Notes: generated by a model from the letters alone, not told the origin. DNA of 64,000 bases from Leptospiraceae bacterium (GCA_016711485.1 JADJSX010000006.1:482001-546000); one strand, 5' to 3'; numbered from the stretch's first letter, positions 9,496-18,915 are shown. Numbers and translations: made by a program.

Positions 9496-10235
9496 TAGCC
9501 CTTAGTGTAAATGTAAATAAAATTGCGACCCTCCGAAATTCGAGAGGAGGAAATATTCCTGATTTACTACAATATACAAAAGTCATAATGGATAGTGGTG
9601 TTCATGGGATTACTGTTCATCCCAGATCGGACGAAAGGCATATTACCCGCAAAGATACATCTGAGCTTAATCAATTTATATCTGAGTATAATAGAGAGTA
9701 TTCAAAAAAGATCGAATACAATATTGAAGGAGCTCCAGACGAACGATTTATAGATATTATTCTAGAGAATAAACCAACGCAAGCTACTTTAGTTCCAGTT
9801 CGAGAGGGTGAAATAACTTCGGATCATGGCTTTGACTTAAAAACGGAAGGGGAAAAACTCTATCCTATCATTCAAAAAATTAAATCTGTCGGTGTTCGTG
9901 TATCCCTATTTTTGGAAACAAATGTGGATAATATGCGATATGCGAAAAATATAACGGCGGATCGTATTGAACTTTATACAGGTCCATTTGCATATGCGTT
10001 TGATTCAGGGAATGGTGCAGAATCCTTTTTAGTATACGAAAAAGCAGCAATTGCCGCTATGGAACTTGGTTTAGGAGTGAATGCAGGACATGATTTAGAT
10101 GAAAATAATTTAAGTATCTTTAAAAAACTTTCCGGATTACGAGAAGTTTCCATTGGGCATCGGTTGATGTCTTATGCTTTACTTTATGGAATGGAAAATG
10201 CAGTAAAGGTTTATTTGAAGGCTTTGAGTTTATAG
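9492..10235 (+). CDS. pdxJ: Pyridoxine 5'-phosphate synthase PdxJ
   Basis: A 247-residue TIM-barrel enzyme condensing 1-deoxyxylulose-5-phosphate with 3-amino-2-oxopropyl phosphate to form pyridoxine 5'-phosphate (DXP-dependent vitamin B6 route). Family hallmarks are the N-terminal LSVNVNKIATLRNSRGG, the phosphate-binding TVHPRSDERHI, the YNIEGAPDERF segment, ELYTGPFAYAF, NAGHDLDENN and the C-terminal EVSIGHRL. Length is normal. The start overlaps the patatin stop by four bases. The DXP it needs is consistent with the MEP pathway seen here through ispD. Confidence 0.95.
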   Translation: MIALSVNVNKIATLRNSRGGNIPDLLQYTKVIMDSGVHGITVHPRSDERHITRKDTSELNQFISEYNREYSKKIEYNIEGAPDERFIDIILENKPTQATLVPVREGEITSDHGFDLKTEGEKLYPIIQKIKSVGVRVSLFLETNVDNMRYAKNITADRIELYTGPFAYAFDSGNGAESFLVYEKAAIAAMELGLGVNAGHDLDENNLSIFKKLSGLREVSIGHRLMSYALLYGMENAVKVYLKALSL

Positions 10236-10275
10236 AAAAAAAGAATACCACGGATGAATACCGATGGACACGGAT

Positions 10276-10458
10276 TTATGTTTGGTATTCTAAATATTTT
10301 TTCTTAAATTCTTCGTTAGGAGTTTTTCCGTCAGAATTCAATGATAAATTGCTTTTTATACCTTTTATGAAATACATTTCGATTTGCCCTTTGTTTTTCG
10401 CTTGTATGAATCCTCTAAATTCACAATCGAAAAAATCTTTTACATTTTCATAGGTTGA
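10276..10458 (-). other. In-frame coding tail of the cyclase beyond a TAG codon
   Basis: Reading on in the same frame after the TAG at 10459-10461 gives 60 sense codons to a TAA at 10276-10278. The translation begins STYENVKDFFDCEFRG and continues FIQAKNKGQIEMYF, which is the normal C-terminal strand pair of class III cyclases (a typical sequence is TYELVKD..CEYRGKIQAKNKGEIDMYFV). So this is the missing end of the preceding gene and not a separate gene. The TAG differs from CAG (Gln) by one transition. Confidence 0.85.
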
Positions 10459-11589
10459 CTATGCTATATTAATTTTTCCGATTTCTCCTGATGATTCCAT
10501 TCTACTTGCCGTATTTACAGTATCACCAAAAACATCATAGACAAACTTCATTTCTCCTATCACACCCGCAACCAAAGGACCTGTATTAATTCCCAGTCGA
10601 AGTTCCCAAAAATCTAGATTCAGATTTGATTTAATTTCTTTCATCTGATTCATAAAAGCTTGAATTTCTAATGCCGCTAGTATTGCGTCTATCGGATGAG
10701 TTTTATTGGAAATAGGAATCCCACCACAAATCATGTAGGAATCTCCAATCGTTTTGATCTTTTCCAAATTGTATTTTTTAGTAACTTGATCGAAGTAGGA
10801 AAAACAATTGTCTAACTCTTTCACAAGATCCTCTGGACTCATTGTATTTGCGATTTTTGTGAACCCAGCAAAATCAGTAAATAATACAGTAACGTTTTCG
10901 TATTTTTTGGGATTTGTTTTTCCAAAATGTTTTAGATCATCTGCAATGGATTTTGGAAGTATATTTAAAAGTAAAGAATCAGTTTTTATTTTTTCAACGC
11001 GAAGTTCTTTCTTTGTTTGATCTAGAATATAATTAAAGTAGAATCCGTAGATAATTAGAAGAAAAAATATATTAAATGAATTAAAGTAATAGAATAAATT
11101 GATCGTACTAATTTCTAAAGTGTACAAACTAGGAAAGTTTTTGTGGAAGTAAACCAAGGCTATATAACAAAAAACACTTAGAGCAGTTGAAAAAATGAGA
11201 GTTTTCAATTTTTCAAATGGAATAAAAAAATAGGAAATCATAGGAAAAGAAAATAGATAATTATCGAATCCTGAATTTTTACCAAGTGCAATGGAAAAAA
11301 AACTTATAGCTAGATTATTCAAAATAAATATGATATAAATCGAGATTGTATGTTTTTTATAAAAATTGAGAAAAATTATACTGATATTCATTAGTATATA
11401 GAAATATAATCCAACCTCCCAGATAATGTAGTTTTGGTTTCTTCCTATGAAATATAAAATCATTCCACTTAAAAATCCCATATATGTGATGAGATTTTTT
11501 ACGATTAGGTAATTTTTATGATAAGGGTCTGTGTCTTTGTCTATCCCGTTAAATATTAGTATTTCAAGTATTTTTTTAATTCTCTGCAT
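10459..11589 (-). CDS. Membrane adenylate/guanylate cyclase, interrupted near its end by an in-frame TAG
   Basis: Residues 1-190 hold about six membrane helices, then a short coil and a class III cyclase domain from about residue 225. The metal aspartates (LFTDFAGF and TIGDSYM), the lysine of EKIKTIGD and the transition-state pair in NTASRM are present, so the active-site residues precede the break. The frame stops at TAG after GKINIA, where the homologous fold still needs its last strands; these are encoded directly after the stop. Either the gene is a recent nonsense pseudogene, the stop is read through, or there is a base error. It follows another cyclase gene by 62 bases. Confidence 0.85.
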   Translation of the reverse strand: MQRIKKILEILIFNGIDKDTDPYHKNYLIVKNLITYMGFLSGMILYFIGRNQNYIIWEVGLYFYILMNISIIFLNFYKKHTISIYIIFILNNLAISFFSIALGKNSGFDNYLFSFPMISYFFIPFEKLKTLIFSTALSVFCYIALVYFHKNFPSLYTLEISTINLFYYFNSFNIFFLLIIYGFYFNYILDQTKKELRVEKIKTDSLLLNILPKSIADDLKHFGKTNPKKYENVTVLFTDFAGFTKIANTMSPEDLVKELDNCFSYFDQVTKKYNLEKIKTIGDSYMICGGIPISNKTHPIDAILAALEIQAFMNQMKEIKSNLNLDFWELRLGINTGPLVAGVIGEMKFVYDVFGDTVNTASRMESSGEIGKINIA

Positions 11590-11651
11590 TTCAGTATCCT
11601 AGAAATTCTAAAACTAACATCGTATCTTTTATCGGTGGTAATCTTTAAATC

Positions 11652-13427
11652 TTATTTACTAAGCATTCTATCTACACCTTTCCAGTCTTGTGGTAGACCG
11701 TGTTTGTAAAAATATTTTATCTTTCGTAAGTAAATTTCGGAAGGTTTATCTAGAATATTTTCTAAATAAATTTGTTTAAATAATCTATGGGATTCTTTTA
11801 AATTACCATCGATGTAAAGCCGCATTGCTTCTTCAAATTGTGGAGTGGTACGCAATTTAAATTCAAAGGATTTTTCATCATCGCCATCAAATACTTCATA
11901 AATTGGAACTGCTTCTTCTTTTCCCATAACTTGTACTAATCCAATAAATCGCATATGAAATTGGTGAGGATTTTTTAATTTTAATCTAGTTGTTTCTGTA
12001 ATGAGAGTAGTAATTCCGTAAATTTTGGTTAATCCTTCGATGCGCGAAGCTAAATTAACTGAGTCAGCGATTACTGTTGTATCCATTCTTTGTGATTCTC
12101 CAATGGTGCCTAACATCAAGTTGCCTGTGTGAATTCCAATACCAATATTGATTGGTTGATAGCCATAAGAAAATCTCTGGGAGTTGTATAAGATTAATTC
12201 TTTACGAATACTTATACCAGCTAATAGCGCATAATCGGGATCTGTCGGAAAAATTGCCATGATAGAATCGCCAATGTATTTATCTATGAATCCTTTGTGT
12301 TCTCGAATCAATGGACCCATTCTTTTTAAATAGGAATTGATGAAGTTGAAGGTTTCGCGTGGAGTCATGGATTCACTTAGTTTCGTGAAAGATCGAATAT
12401 CAGAAAAAAATACAGTCATTTCTTGGTTTACTTGATCGCCAAGGGAAATTTCCGTTATACTTTTTTTATCCAAAAAATTCAAAAATTCAAATGGTACAAA
12501 ACGTCTCATCGAATTTAATAGTTCATTTATTTTAAAGTCATAATCTACAATAGTTTCGGCCATATGATTGAAGTTATTTGATAGTAATCCAACTTCATCG
12601 GTTGATTGAATAGTGGATCTGGCAGAAAAATCTTTTGCTCCAAATTGTAAAACTACTTTGTTTAATTCAAGGATTGGTTTTACAAACATATTTCCAAGGA
12701 GTAAAGAGGATACAGATGTGAGGATAACGGTAATTATTCCTATAATTGCCGAGACTAGAGTCGATTTTTTTAGAGCTTCTCTAATATTCGTATCAGTCAT
12801 ATCTATTCCTATTATGGCCAATTGTTCTCCTGTAATTTTATCTTTGATGGGCGAATACCCAGAAATAGAAAAAGTATTAAATTCTGCATCTAAACGGTAT
12901 TCTTTTTCAACCATCGAACTGTTTTGCTCGAATGTCTTTCTTGCTTCCGGAAATGGGGCAATACTGTATTTACTCCCAAAGGTTGATATATCTTCTATTG
13001 ATTCACCTTTACTTTTTTTTTCTAACAAATCTAAAACGTCTGCATCAGCTAAATACATTACTTCATCTGGATTTTTCGTTTTTACCCATATATATACAAA
13101 TTGAATTAAATTAGGTTTTGAATTTCGTAAGGAATTTAAAGAATTGTAAATTTCTTTAAACTCTTTTGAATTTTGAATTTGGTCTACTGTTTCTTCTGAA
13201 AGATCTTCTTTTATATTTTTTAGTAAAAAATGAAGAGCTTCTTGGTCTAGTAATTGAGATCCTAAATCTGAAGTGTGAATCAATCTATCACGATATTCTT
13301 CGTAAAGTTCATTTTGCAGAATTTTGAAAGATGTGTAAGCTAAAGAAACACTTACAATTAGACTAAGTATGAGTGAGCCAATTAGTATTTTTACTCTTAG
13401 GTTCATTTTTGGGGCTTCAGTTTGCAA
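11652..13427 (-). CDS. HAMP-domain class III adenylate/guanylate cyclase
   Basis: A 591-residue membrane signal transducer. A first membrane helix at about 14-33, an extracytoplasmic sensor of roughly 190 residues, a second helix at about 222-248, a HAMP domain (about 250-300) and a cyclase domain (about 330-510). The catalytic features are FFSDIRSFT, KYIGDSIMAIFP and VIADSVNLASR, with K and D positions compatible with ATP. The extra C-terminal 80 residues look helical. M8 (MNLRVKIL) is an alternative start. It is 51 bases downstream of the lipoprotein gene and probably transcribed with the purL cluster. Confidence 0.93.
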   Translation of the reverse strand: MQTEAPKMNLRVKILIGSLILSLIVSVSLAYTSFKILQNELYEEYRDRLIHTSDLGSQLLDQEALHFLLKNIKEDLSEETVDQIQNSKEFKEIYNSLNSLRNSKPNLIQFVYIWVKTKNPDEVMYLADADVLDLLEKKSKGESIEDISTFGSKYSIAPFPEARKTFEQNSSMVEKEYRLDAEFNTFSISGYSPIKDKITGEQLAIIGIDMTDTNIREALKKSTLVSAIIGIITVILTSVSSLLLGNMFVKPILELNKVVLQFGAKDFSARSTIQSTDEVGLLSNNFNHMAETIVDYDFKINELLNSMRRFVPFEFLNFLDKKSITEISLGDQVNQEMTVFFSDIRSFTKLSESMTPRETFNFINSYLKRMGPLIREHKGFIDKYIGDSIMAIFPTDPDYALLAGISIRKELILYNSQRFSYGYQPINIGIGIHTGNLMLGTIGESQRMDTTVIADSVNLASRIEGLTKIYGITTLITETTRLKLKNPHQFHMRFIGLVQVMGKEEAVPIYEVFDGDDEKSFEFKLRTTPQFEEAMRLYIDGNLKESHRLFKQIYLENILDKPSEIYLRKIKYFYKHGLPQDWKGVDRMLSK

Positions 13428-13478
13428 AATAAGATTAAACTATGGGATTATTTTGATTAGTCAATACATTAATGCAAA

Positions 13479-14435
13479 TCAGAATTCTTCAGCGAGATTT
13501 TTATATTTGGCAAAAAAATCATCTTGTTCAATTAATAGTTTTGCTGCTCTTTCTATAGCAATAAATAAGTTTGTGTCTTTCTTTGCGTTCGTTTTTTCTT
13601 GATTCAATTCTTTTAAAAATTCGTTTAAATTTTTTTGAGCTAACTTTTTATTCTGAGAGGCTACTGCTTTTCTAAAGTCTCTCCAGTAAACTGTAATTCT
13701 GTATTTTAATTCTTCTTCTCTTTCTAATGGTTTACGTTGTGTCAAATAGGAAGTATCCCAAATCGAGTAGAATAAGTTAGATTTATTTTTTTCTGTATAG
13801 TAAAAATTGGAAAAATTGATTTTGTTTCTTTTTGATTTTTGACTTAAATCTGAAATCATTCTTTCATTTAAGCATTCCTTAATCAATCCATTTTGAATGG
13901 ATTCATAACTTAGTAAATTATTATCTAACATTTCAGATACAGTTAAGAATGCATCTTCTTGTTTATTGTTTCTACATTCAATTTGAAGTTTTGTAAATAA
14001 AATAGATGTATCGGGTTTCGAATTTTTATTTTTCGAATCGAATTTTCCTGATTCAATAAGGGTTTGTCTATACATTTCAAAATACAGAGAATCATTTGGA
14101 TTTAAAAATATAGCCTTTTCAGCAAATTTTTTAGATTTTGAGAATTCTTTTAGAGAAAAAAGATGAGTAGATAGATTATAACATGCATGCGGGTCTTCCT
14201 CGTCTTCACACCTTTTTTCTAAAGTTTTAATAGCCCATTCTTTTTCATCAGGACCACCAAAAAAGTTAAGTAAAATTTTTTCATTTAACACTAAGTAATC
14301 CGCTTCCAGTCCTGGAACTACTGATTTTTTCACATCATTGGAATTACAACCATTCATAGAGTAAAAACAAGTCGTCAGTAAGAATGGTTGTAATAAAAAT
14401 AGAATTTTAGAAAGTAGGTTTCTATTCTTTGCCAT
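13479..14435 (-). CDS. Putative lipoprotein with TPR-like repeat
   Basis: A 318-residue protein I cannot name. It starts with a basic region and a hydrophobic stretch (ILFLLQPFLLTTCFYSMNGC) in which C30 (FYSMNGCNS) could be the lipidated cysteine, in keeping with the loose spirochaete lipobox. Residues about 75-125 resemble TPR helices (CYNLSTHLFSLKEFSKSKKF, then AIFLNPNDSLYFEMYR). The rest is charged and helical. It begins five bases after purL stops, so it is in the same transcript, with the cyclase following. Function unknown; a periplasmic membrane-tethered scaffold is plausible. Confidence 0.8.
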   Translation of the reverse strand: MAKNRNLLSKILFLLQPFLLTTCFYSMNGCNSNDVKKSVVPGLEADYLVLNEKILLNFFGGPDEKEWAIKTLEKRCEDEEDPHACYNLSTHLFSLKEFSKSKKFAEKAIFLNPNDSLYFEMYRQTLIESGKFDSKNKNSKPDTSILFTKLQIECRNNKQEDAFLTVSEMLDNNLLSYESIQNGLIKECLNERMISDLSQKSKRNKINFSNFYYTEKNKSNLFYSIWDTSYLTQRKPLEREEELKYRITVYWRDFRKAVASQNKKLAQKNLNEFLKELNQEKTNAKKDTNLFIAIERAAKLLIEQDDFFAKYKNLAEEF

Positions 14436-14440
14436 AATAT

Positions 14441-16672
14441 TTATTCGAAAATTTTTACTAGTCCAGATTCGTATTTTTCTTCTAAAGAATCTAAGTTCGT
14501 AATTTTTCCAATTCCTTTAATTTCAATTTCTTTTTTGGTTATCGTAGTCCCAATATAATGGAAATCTAATTTGTGTTTGCCGCAGAAATTCTTTATTTTA
14601 TCTAAGTCTTTTTCGAGATACGATATAATTACAGAAGCAGATGTTTCTCCGAATAAAGTTTCATCTAATCTCGTCTGTTTTACGGAAGATAAATCTAAGT
14701 TGACACCTACATTTTTGGTAAATGTAGATTTACAAATTCCAATTAGAAGTCCACCTAATGAAATATCTTTCGCAGAGGAAAGGAGTTTATTCTCATTTAA
14801 CTCTAAAACCAGATTTTGTAAATTGAGTTCGTCTTCTAAAGATAGATCTGGAATTTCTCCTTTGGTAAGTCCGTGAATTTCTTTTAGGTATTCACTTCCG
14901 CCAAGTGTGGGCTTAAATCTTCCAATTACTGCAATCTGTTCATTTGGACTTGTAAAATAGTTTTTAATATGATTGGAAATATCTTCAATCACTCCAACCA
15001 TACCGATTGTAGGAGTAGGGAAGACCGGACCTTCGGGGGACTCATTGTAAAAAGATACGTTTCCACCTGTAACGGGAAGTTTTAAAAAGCGACAAGCATC
15101 TCCTATTCCTTTTACGCATTCTGAGAATACATAGTAGTTTTCTGGAATATACGGGTTCGCAAAATTCAGATTATTCGTAATTCCAATTGGTTTAGCTCCT
15201 GTAACAAATACGTTACGCGCAGACTCGCACACTGCCCATATTGCACCTTTGTGTGGATTGAGATAGGTGTAGCGAGAATTACAGTCAGTAGCCACAGCAA
15301 TTCCTTTGTTGGTTCCAGGAACACGCGCTAATCCTCCGTCAAGTCCAGGACCTGTAACTTTCACAAGTCCTACATCAGTATCGTATTGTTCGTAAAGAGG
15401 TTTACGAGAGCAGATGTTTAGATTGGAAATCATTTGATTTAATAATACAGGGACGTTTGTTTCTTTTAAATCTTCTATAGAGGATAAGTCTAATTTGCCG
15501 ACTTCATCTAAATACTTAGGCCTTTTTTCTTCTCTTACATAACGCGGAGCACCACCACCGAGCACAAGAGAGTGAGAAGGAATTTCTGCTTTTACTTTGC
15601 CATCTTTTTTTACTCTTAAGAGTCCGTCATCTGTGACGATTCCGATTTCTACAGCATTTAAATCCCATTTTTTGAAAATTTCGACTAGATCTTTTTCTTT
15701 TCCTTGTTTGGGGACAACAAGCATTCGCTCCTGACTTTCTGAGAGCATTGCTTCGTAAGCGTTCATTCCTGTTTCACGAAAAGGAACTTTGTCTAAGTCG
15801 ATTTCCATTCCCGTGTTGCCTTTAGCCGACATTTCAGAGGTAGAACAAGATATACCCGCAGCACCCATGTCTTGGATTCCGATGAGCAAGTCTTTTTCGA
15901 TTGCTTCGAGAGTTGCTTCCATCAGTAGTTTTTCCATGAATGGATCACCTACTTGGACGGCGGATTTTTTTTCTTCACTTTCTTTACTTAGATCTTTGGA
16001 GGCAAATGATGCACCGTGAATTCCATCTCTTCCAGTAGTAGCTCCAACGATATATACTGCGTAGCCAACCTTTCCACCTGTTGTTGCTTTTGCCATACCG
16101 TTCTTTTTAACTACACCAACTGTCATTGCATTGACTAATGGATTTTTAGAAAATGATTGGTCAAAAAAAAGCTCTCCTCCGCTGACTGCGATTCCAAGTG
16201 AATTACCGTAATCCGCTATACCTTTTACGGCGCGTTTAAGAAGATACTCATTTCTTTTTACTTCAGGCAAACCAAATCGTAATGAATTTAGAGATATAAA
16301 AGGTCTAGCACCCATTGTAAAAATATCGCGCATAATACCGCCTACCCCCGTTGCCGCACCTTGGTATGGTTCGACTGCTGTCGGGTGATTATGACTTTCG
16401 ATTTTAAATACAACTCCAAGTCCATCTCCAATATCAAGTGCACCCGCATTTTCTTCGCCGGTTGTTGTGAGCATGAGACTTGATTCGGTCGGGAGAGTTT
16501 TTAACTTTAATATAGAGTTTTTATAAGAGCAGTGCTCCGACCACATACCGGAAAAAATTCCAAGTTCAGTTGAATTTGGTGTTCTTCCTAATATTTTACG
16601 AATTTCTTCAAATTCGTTTTCTTTTAGTCCGTGTTCGATTGCGTCTTCTAATGTTACTTGTTCTTTTTCCAT
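14441..16672 (-). CDS. purL: Phosphoribosylformylglycinamidine synthase II (PurL, small-subunit type)
   Basis: A 743-residue PurL of the Bacillus/archaeal kind, which converts FGAR to FGAM with ATP and ammonia delivered by PurQ with PurS. Visible motifs: SEHCSYKNS near residue 45, the IESHNHPTAVEPYQGAATG substrate loop, GVGGIMRDIFTMGARP, IQDMGAAGISCSTSEM and the second-half TGGNVSFYNES. Length is normal for a protein without the fused glutaminase domain, so separate purQ and purS genes must exist elsewhere. It sits five bases downstream of the release-factor-like gene and five bases upstream of the lipoprotein gene. Confidence 0.97.
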   Translation of the reverse strand: MEKEQVTLEDAIEHGLKENEFEEIRKILGRTPNSTELGIFSGMWSEHCSYKNSILKLKTLPTESSLMLTTTGEENAGALDIGDGLGVVFKIESHNHPTAVEPYQGAATGVGGIMRDIFTMGARPFISLNSLRFGLPEVKRNEYLLKRAVKGIADYGNSLGIAVSGGELFFDQSFSKNPLVNAMTVGVVKKNGMAKATTGGKVGYAVYIVGATTGRDGIHGASFASKDLSKESEEKKSAVQVGDPFMEKLLMEATLEAIEKDLLIGIQDMGAAGISCSTSEMSAKGNTGMEIDLDKVPFRETGMNAYEAMLSESQERMLVVPKQGKEKDLVEIFKKWDLNAVEIGIVTDDGLLRVKKDGKVKAEIPSHSLVLGGGAPRYVREEKRPKYLDEVGKLDLSSIEDLKETNVPVLLNQMISNLNICSRKPLYEQYDTDVGLVKVTGPGLDGGLARVPGTNKGIAVATDCNSRYTYLNPHKGAIWAVCESARNVFVTGAKPIGITNNLNFANPYIPENYYVFSECVKGIGDACRFLKLPVTGGNVSFYNESPEGPVFPTPTIGMVGVIEDISNHIKNYFTSPNEQIAVIGRFKPTLGGSEYLKEIHGLTKGEIPDLSLEDELNLQNLVLELNENKLLSSAKDISLGGLLIGICKSTFTKNVGVNLDLSSVKQTRLDETLFGETSASVIISYLEKDLDKIKNFCGKHKLDFHYIGTTITKKEIEIKGIGKITNLDSLEEKYESGLVKIFE

Positions 16673-16677
16673 AGATG

Positions 16678-17076
16678 TTACTCATCTCCGTAGTCGTTTA
16701 GATCTTTTAATTTAATTTCTTCCAGTCTTCTAGTTCTTCGTTTTTCTTTTTTCACTTTTGTTTTTATTATTTTCTCTCTGATTAGAGTTTGTTTACTTTC
16801 TTTAGGATGAAGTTTTTCTTCTAGTTTATCACAAAGAATATCACGCGCTTTATAGCGATTTAACCCTTGGGTTCTATGAATGGAGCATTTTACTTCTACG
16901 CCAGATGGTTTATGTTTTAGATGAACGGCAGTCGATACTTTGTTGACATTTTGTCCGCCTTTTCCGCCTGAACGAGTGAATGATTCATCCAAATCGGATT
17001 CCTTAATTTGCAATTTTGTCATTCGATCGACTAAATGTTTTTGTTTTTCTGGGGATACGGGAAATGAAATTGCCAT
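16678..17076 (-). CDS. Release-factor-like protein with GGQ motif (ArfB/YaeJ-like)
   Basis: A 132-residue protein with only the catalytic domain of class I release factors: SGGKGGQNVNKVSTAV contains the GGQ that triggers peptidyl-tRNA hydrolysis, and a C-terminal tail is very rich in lysine and arginine (IKTKVKKEKRRTRRLEEIK). That combination is typical of ribosome-rescue hydrolases that push a basic tail into an empty mRNA channel. The codon-recognition domains are absent. It could also be a more generic RF-1-domain protein, so I give no symbol. It lies one base after the thioesterase stop and five bases before purL. Confidence 0.88.
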   Translation of the reverse strand: MAISFPVSPEKQKHLVDRMTKLQIKESDLDESFTRSGGKGGQNVNKVSTAVHLKHKPSGVEVKCSIHRTQGLNRYKARDILCDKLEEKLHPKESKQTLIREKIIKTKVKKEKRRTRRLEEIKLKDLNDYGDE

Positions 17077-17077
17077 A

Positions 17078-17476
17078 TCAATTTCCTAGAATTTCAAAAT
17101 ATGGGAATGGTTTTCCACCTGCATCGAGGCAAACAAATGTTACCTTACAGTTGATGACTTCATGTCTTTCTCTGGATTTACTGTTGATGGAAATGGAAGT
17201 AGTTCGTATGGTCAAAGAGGATTTTCCTGTTTTTTCTATGGCAGCATGAATTTGAATAATGTCCCCATTTTTTCCTGGGTATTTGAAATTAATATCGTCC
17301 ATATGAACAGTTACGATATTCGTGTAGGCTATCTTTTCCATTGCGTATAACGCTGCTGCTTCATCAATCCAAGCAAGCATAATCCCTCCGAATAAGTTTC
17401 CGTGTGCGTTTAGTTCCTTTGACATCACAATATGTTGTGTGACTAAGTCCATGCCTGTTAAGTTGGGTTCACTCAT
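17078..17476 (-). CDS. Acyl-CoA thioesterase, hotdog fold (YciA/Acot type)
   Basis: A 132-residue single hotdog domain. The active-site region HGNLFGGIMLAWIDEAAALYA, with N, G and D in the usual places, and the later NFKYPGKNGDIIQIHA strand identify the acyl-CoA thioesterase family; substrates are probably medium to long acyl-CoAs. A start at 17497 would add MSLWQTT, but that stretch is a dispersed intergenic repeat (CTGTGTCTCTGTGGC on this strand), so MSEPNLTGMDL at 17476 is preferred. One base separates it from the release-factor-like gene. Confidence 0.9.
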   Translation of the reverse strand: MSEPNLTGMDLVTQHIVMSKELNAHGNLFGGIMLAWIDEAAALYAMEKIAYTNIVTVHMDDINFKYPGKNGDIIQIHAAIEKTGKSSLTIRTTSISINSKSRERHEVINCKVTFVCLDAGGKPFPYFEILGN

Positions 17477-17666
17477 GGTTGTTTGCCACAGAGACACAGA
17501 GAATCAGAGATTATTATATTTATACTCATAATGTTATAAAGTAACCTGCAAAAAGTTTTATATATACTAGATAAAATAAATTTCGCGTTGTTATAGTGAG
17601 CTCGTCGAATCCATGCAAATAGAAAAAGTATCCATTCGACAGGCTCAGGATGACAACTATAGAGAT
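17477..17666. repeat. Intergenic stretch made of dispersed-repeat sequences
   Basis: Between nth and the thioesterase gene lie two sequences of a kind often found scattered between bacterial genes: gccacagagacacagaga (about 17484-17501) and cattcgacaggctcaggatg (about 17634-17653). A 65-codon open frame across them is an accident. I see no gene here. Confidence 0.5.
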
Positions 17667-18329
17667 TCATTTTATCTTCCGTATATTAGCTGAAGGACAT
17701 ATATCGTTTAAGGGACAGCCTTCGCATTCAGTTTTATGTGCCTTGCAAAATTTTCTACCTAAAAATATTAGATAGAGAGAAAAATCCATCCAGTATTTTG
17801 GATCTATTTTTTTCATTAAATCTTTTTCTATTCGAACTGGATCTTTGGATTTTGTGAGTTTTAATACATTTGAAATTCGCTTTACATGTGTATCTACTAC
17901 AATTCCCTCAGAGATTCTATGAATTTCATTTAGAATTACGTTTGCCGTTTTTCTTCCAACACCTGGGAGTTTTGTAAGTTCTTCGATAGTTTTTGGAAGT
18001 TTGGAATTGTATTCCGTTAAAAGTAATTCTGCAAATCCTTTTATGGATTTGGCTTTATTTTTATAAAATCCAGTTGAAAAAATAAGTTTTTCGATTTCAA
18101 AAAGTTCTGCATTGGCAAATTCTTCTAGGGAATTGAAGTTTCGAAATAAGGCAGGGGTAACAGTATTTACCCGCTCGTCCGTACATTGTGCCGATAAAAT
18201 GACTGCGATACAAAGTTCATAGTCTTTTGTATAAGTAAGAGGACAGGAAACTTCACCAAAATATTTTTTGAGTCGTTTGTTTACTTCGTTTGTGAAAGGG
18301 AAAGAGGAGTTTTTAGTGGAAGCTGGCAC
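17667..18329 (-). CDS. nth: Endonuclease III (base-excision DNA glycosylase/AP lyase)
   Basis: A 220-residue HhH-GPD glycosylase removing oxidised pyrimidines from DNA. The helix-hairpin-helix LPGVGRKTANVILNE carries the catalytic lysine, VDTHVKRISN the catalytic aspartate, and the C-terminus has the four-cysteine 4Fe-4S loop (C-x6-C-x2-C-x5-C in FCKAHKTECEGCPLNDIC). All key residues are intact and length is standard. It is the first of the tight minus-strand cluster that includes purL, although a 190-base repeat-bearing gap separates it from the next gene. Confidence 0.96.
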   Translation of the reverse strand: MPASTKNSSFPFTNEVNKRLKKYFGEVSCPLTYTKDYELCIAVILSAQCTDERVNTVTPALFRNFNSLEEFANAELFEIEKLIFSTGFYKNKAKSIKGFAELLLTEYNSKLPKTIEELTKLPGVGRKTANVILNEIHRISEGIVVDTHVKRISNVLKLTKSKDPVRIEKDLMKKIDPKYWMDFSLYLIFLGRKFCKAHKTECEGCPLNDICPSANIRKIK

Positions 18330-18340
18330 TAGTTTTTATG

Positions 18341-18466
18341 ACACCTGTCATTCCCATGCGAAGGCGTAGGACGCAAATACTTGGAGGGAAGGGGGGATCT
18401 TTTGTAGGGAATCTCTATTGCTTTGAGACCCCCGATAAAAAACTTCGGGGGTGACATGAACAAAAA
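18341..18466. repeat. Palindromic intergenic element with GC-rich hairpin
   Basis: Between nth and rpmB, the stretch opens with tgtcattccc and closes with gggggtgaca in inverted orientation, and contains a perfect 8-bp hairpin acccccga/tcgggggt at 18428-18452. Base composition is clearly richer in G and C than the neighbours. It resembles short mobile palindromic repeats; the inner hairpin could also end the rpmB transcript, though no U-run follows. Confidence 0.5.
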
Positions 18467-18480
18467 CCAGCTTTGGTAAA

Positions 18481-18774
18481 TTAAGCTGCTGTTTTTGCTT
18501 TTGGAGCGATTTTTTTGGAACCAACGTGCTTTTTAGGAGCTAGAGCTGCTAAAGATCCACCGTTGTCCTTGATAGCGGTTTTGAGTCCTTTTTTTCTAAG
18601 AGTTCTAAGAGCACGAGTAGAAATTTTTACAGAAACCCAACGATTCTCATCTTCTAAGAAGATGCTTTTTTTAACGATATTAACTTTCCAGACTCTTCTG
18701 GTTTTTTTATGAGAGTGGGATACAGCATTTCCGTAAGCTGTTCCTCTTCCTGTTACAACACATTTTCTAGCCAT
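18481..18774 (-). CDS. rpmB: 50S ribosomal protein L28
   Basis: A 97-residue L28 with the family pattern ARKCVVTGRGTAYGNAVSHS, KKTRRVWKVN and VSTRALRTLRKKG-like core (here VKISTRALRTLRKKG). The C-terminus carries a lysine/alanine-rich tail (APKKHVGSKKIAPKAKTAA). It is monocistronic or first in its transcript, with a terminator-like hairpin about 140 bases upstream of its start. Confidence 0.96.
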   Translation of the reverse strand: MARKCVVTGRGTAYGNAVSHSHKKTRRVWKVNIVKKSIFLEDENRWVSVKISTRALRTLRKKGLKTAIKDNGGSLAALAPKKHVGSKKIAPKAKTAA

Positions 18775-18915
18775 ATTATTACCTTTTTGAACATTCTTTT
18801 TAGATAGCTTTGAGAGTCAAGTGGAAAGTCTCATTTAAGAGGAAATACATACCCGTATTTTTATTACTTCTTTATCCTCGTAATCACAAAAATCATTTTA
18901 ATCATAGTATTTTAG

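Noticed and set aside
12613..13104. 163-codon plus-strand frame inside the second cyclase
   Set aside because: Antisense shadow of the HAMP and sensor-coding region; no recognisable protein.
17473..17670. 65-codon minus-strand frame between nth and the thioesterase gene
   Set aside because: It is a translation of dispersed intergenic repeats.
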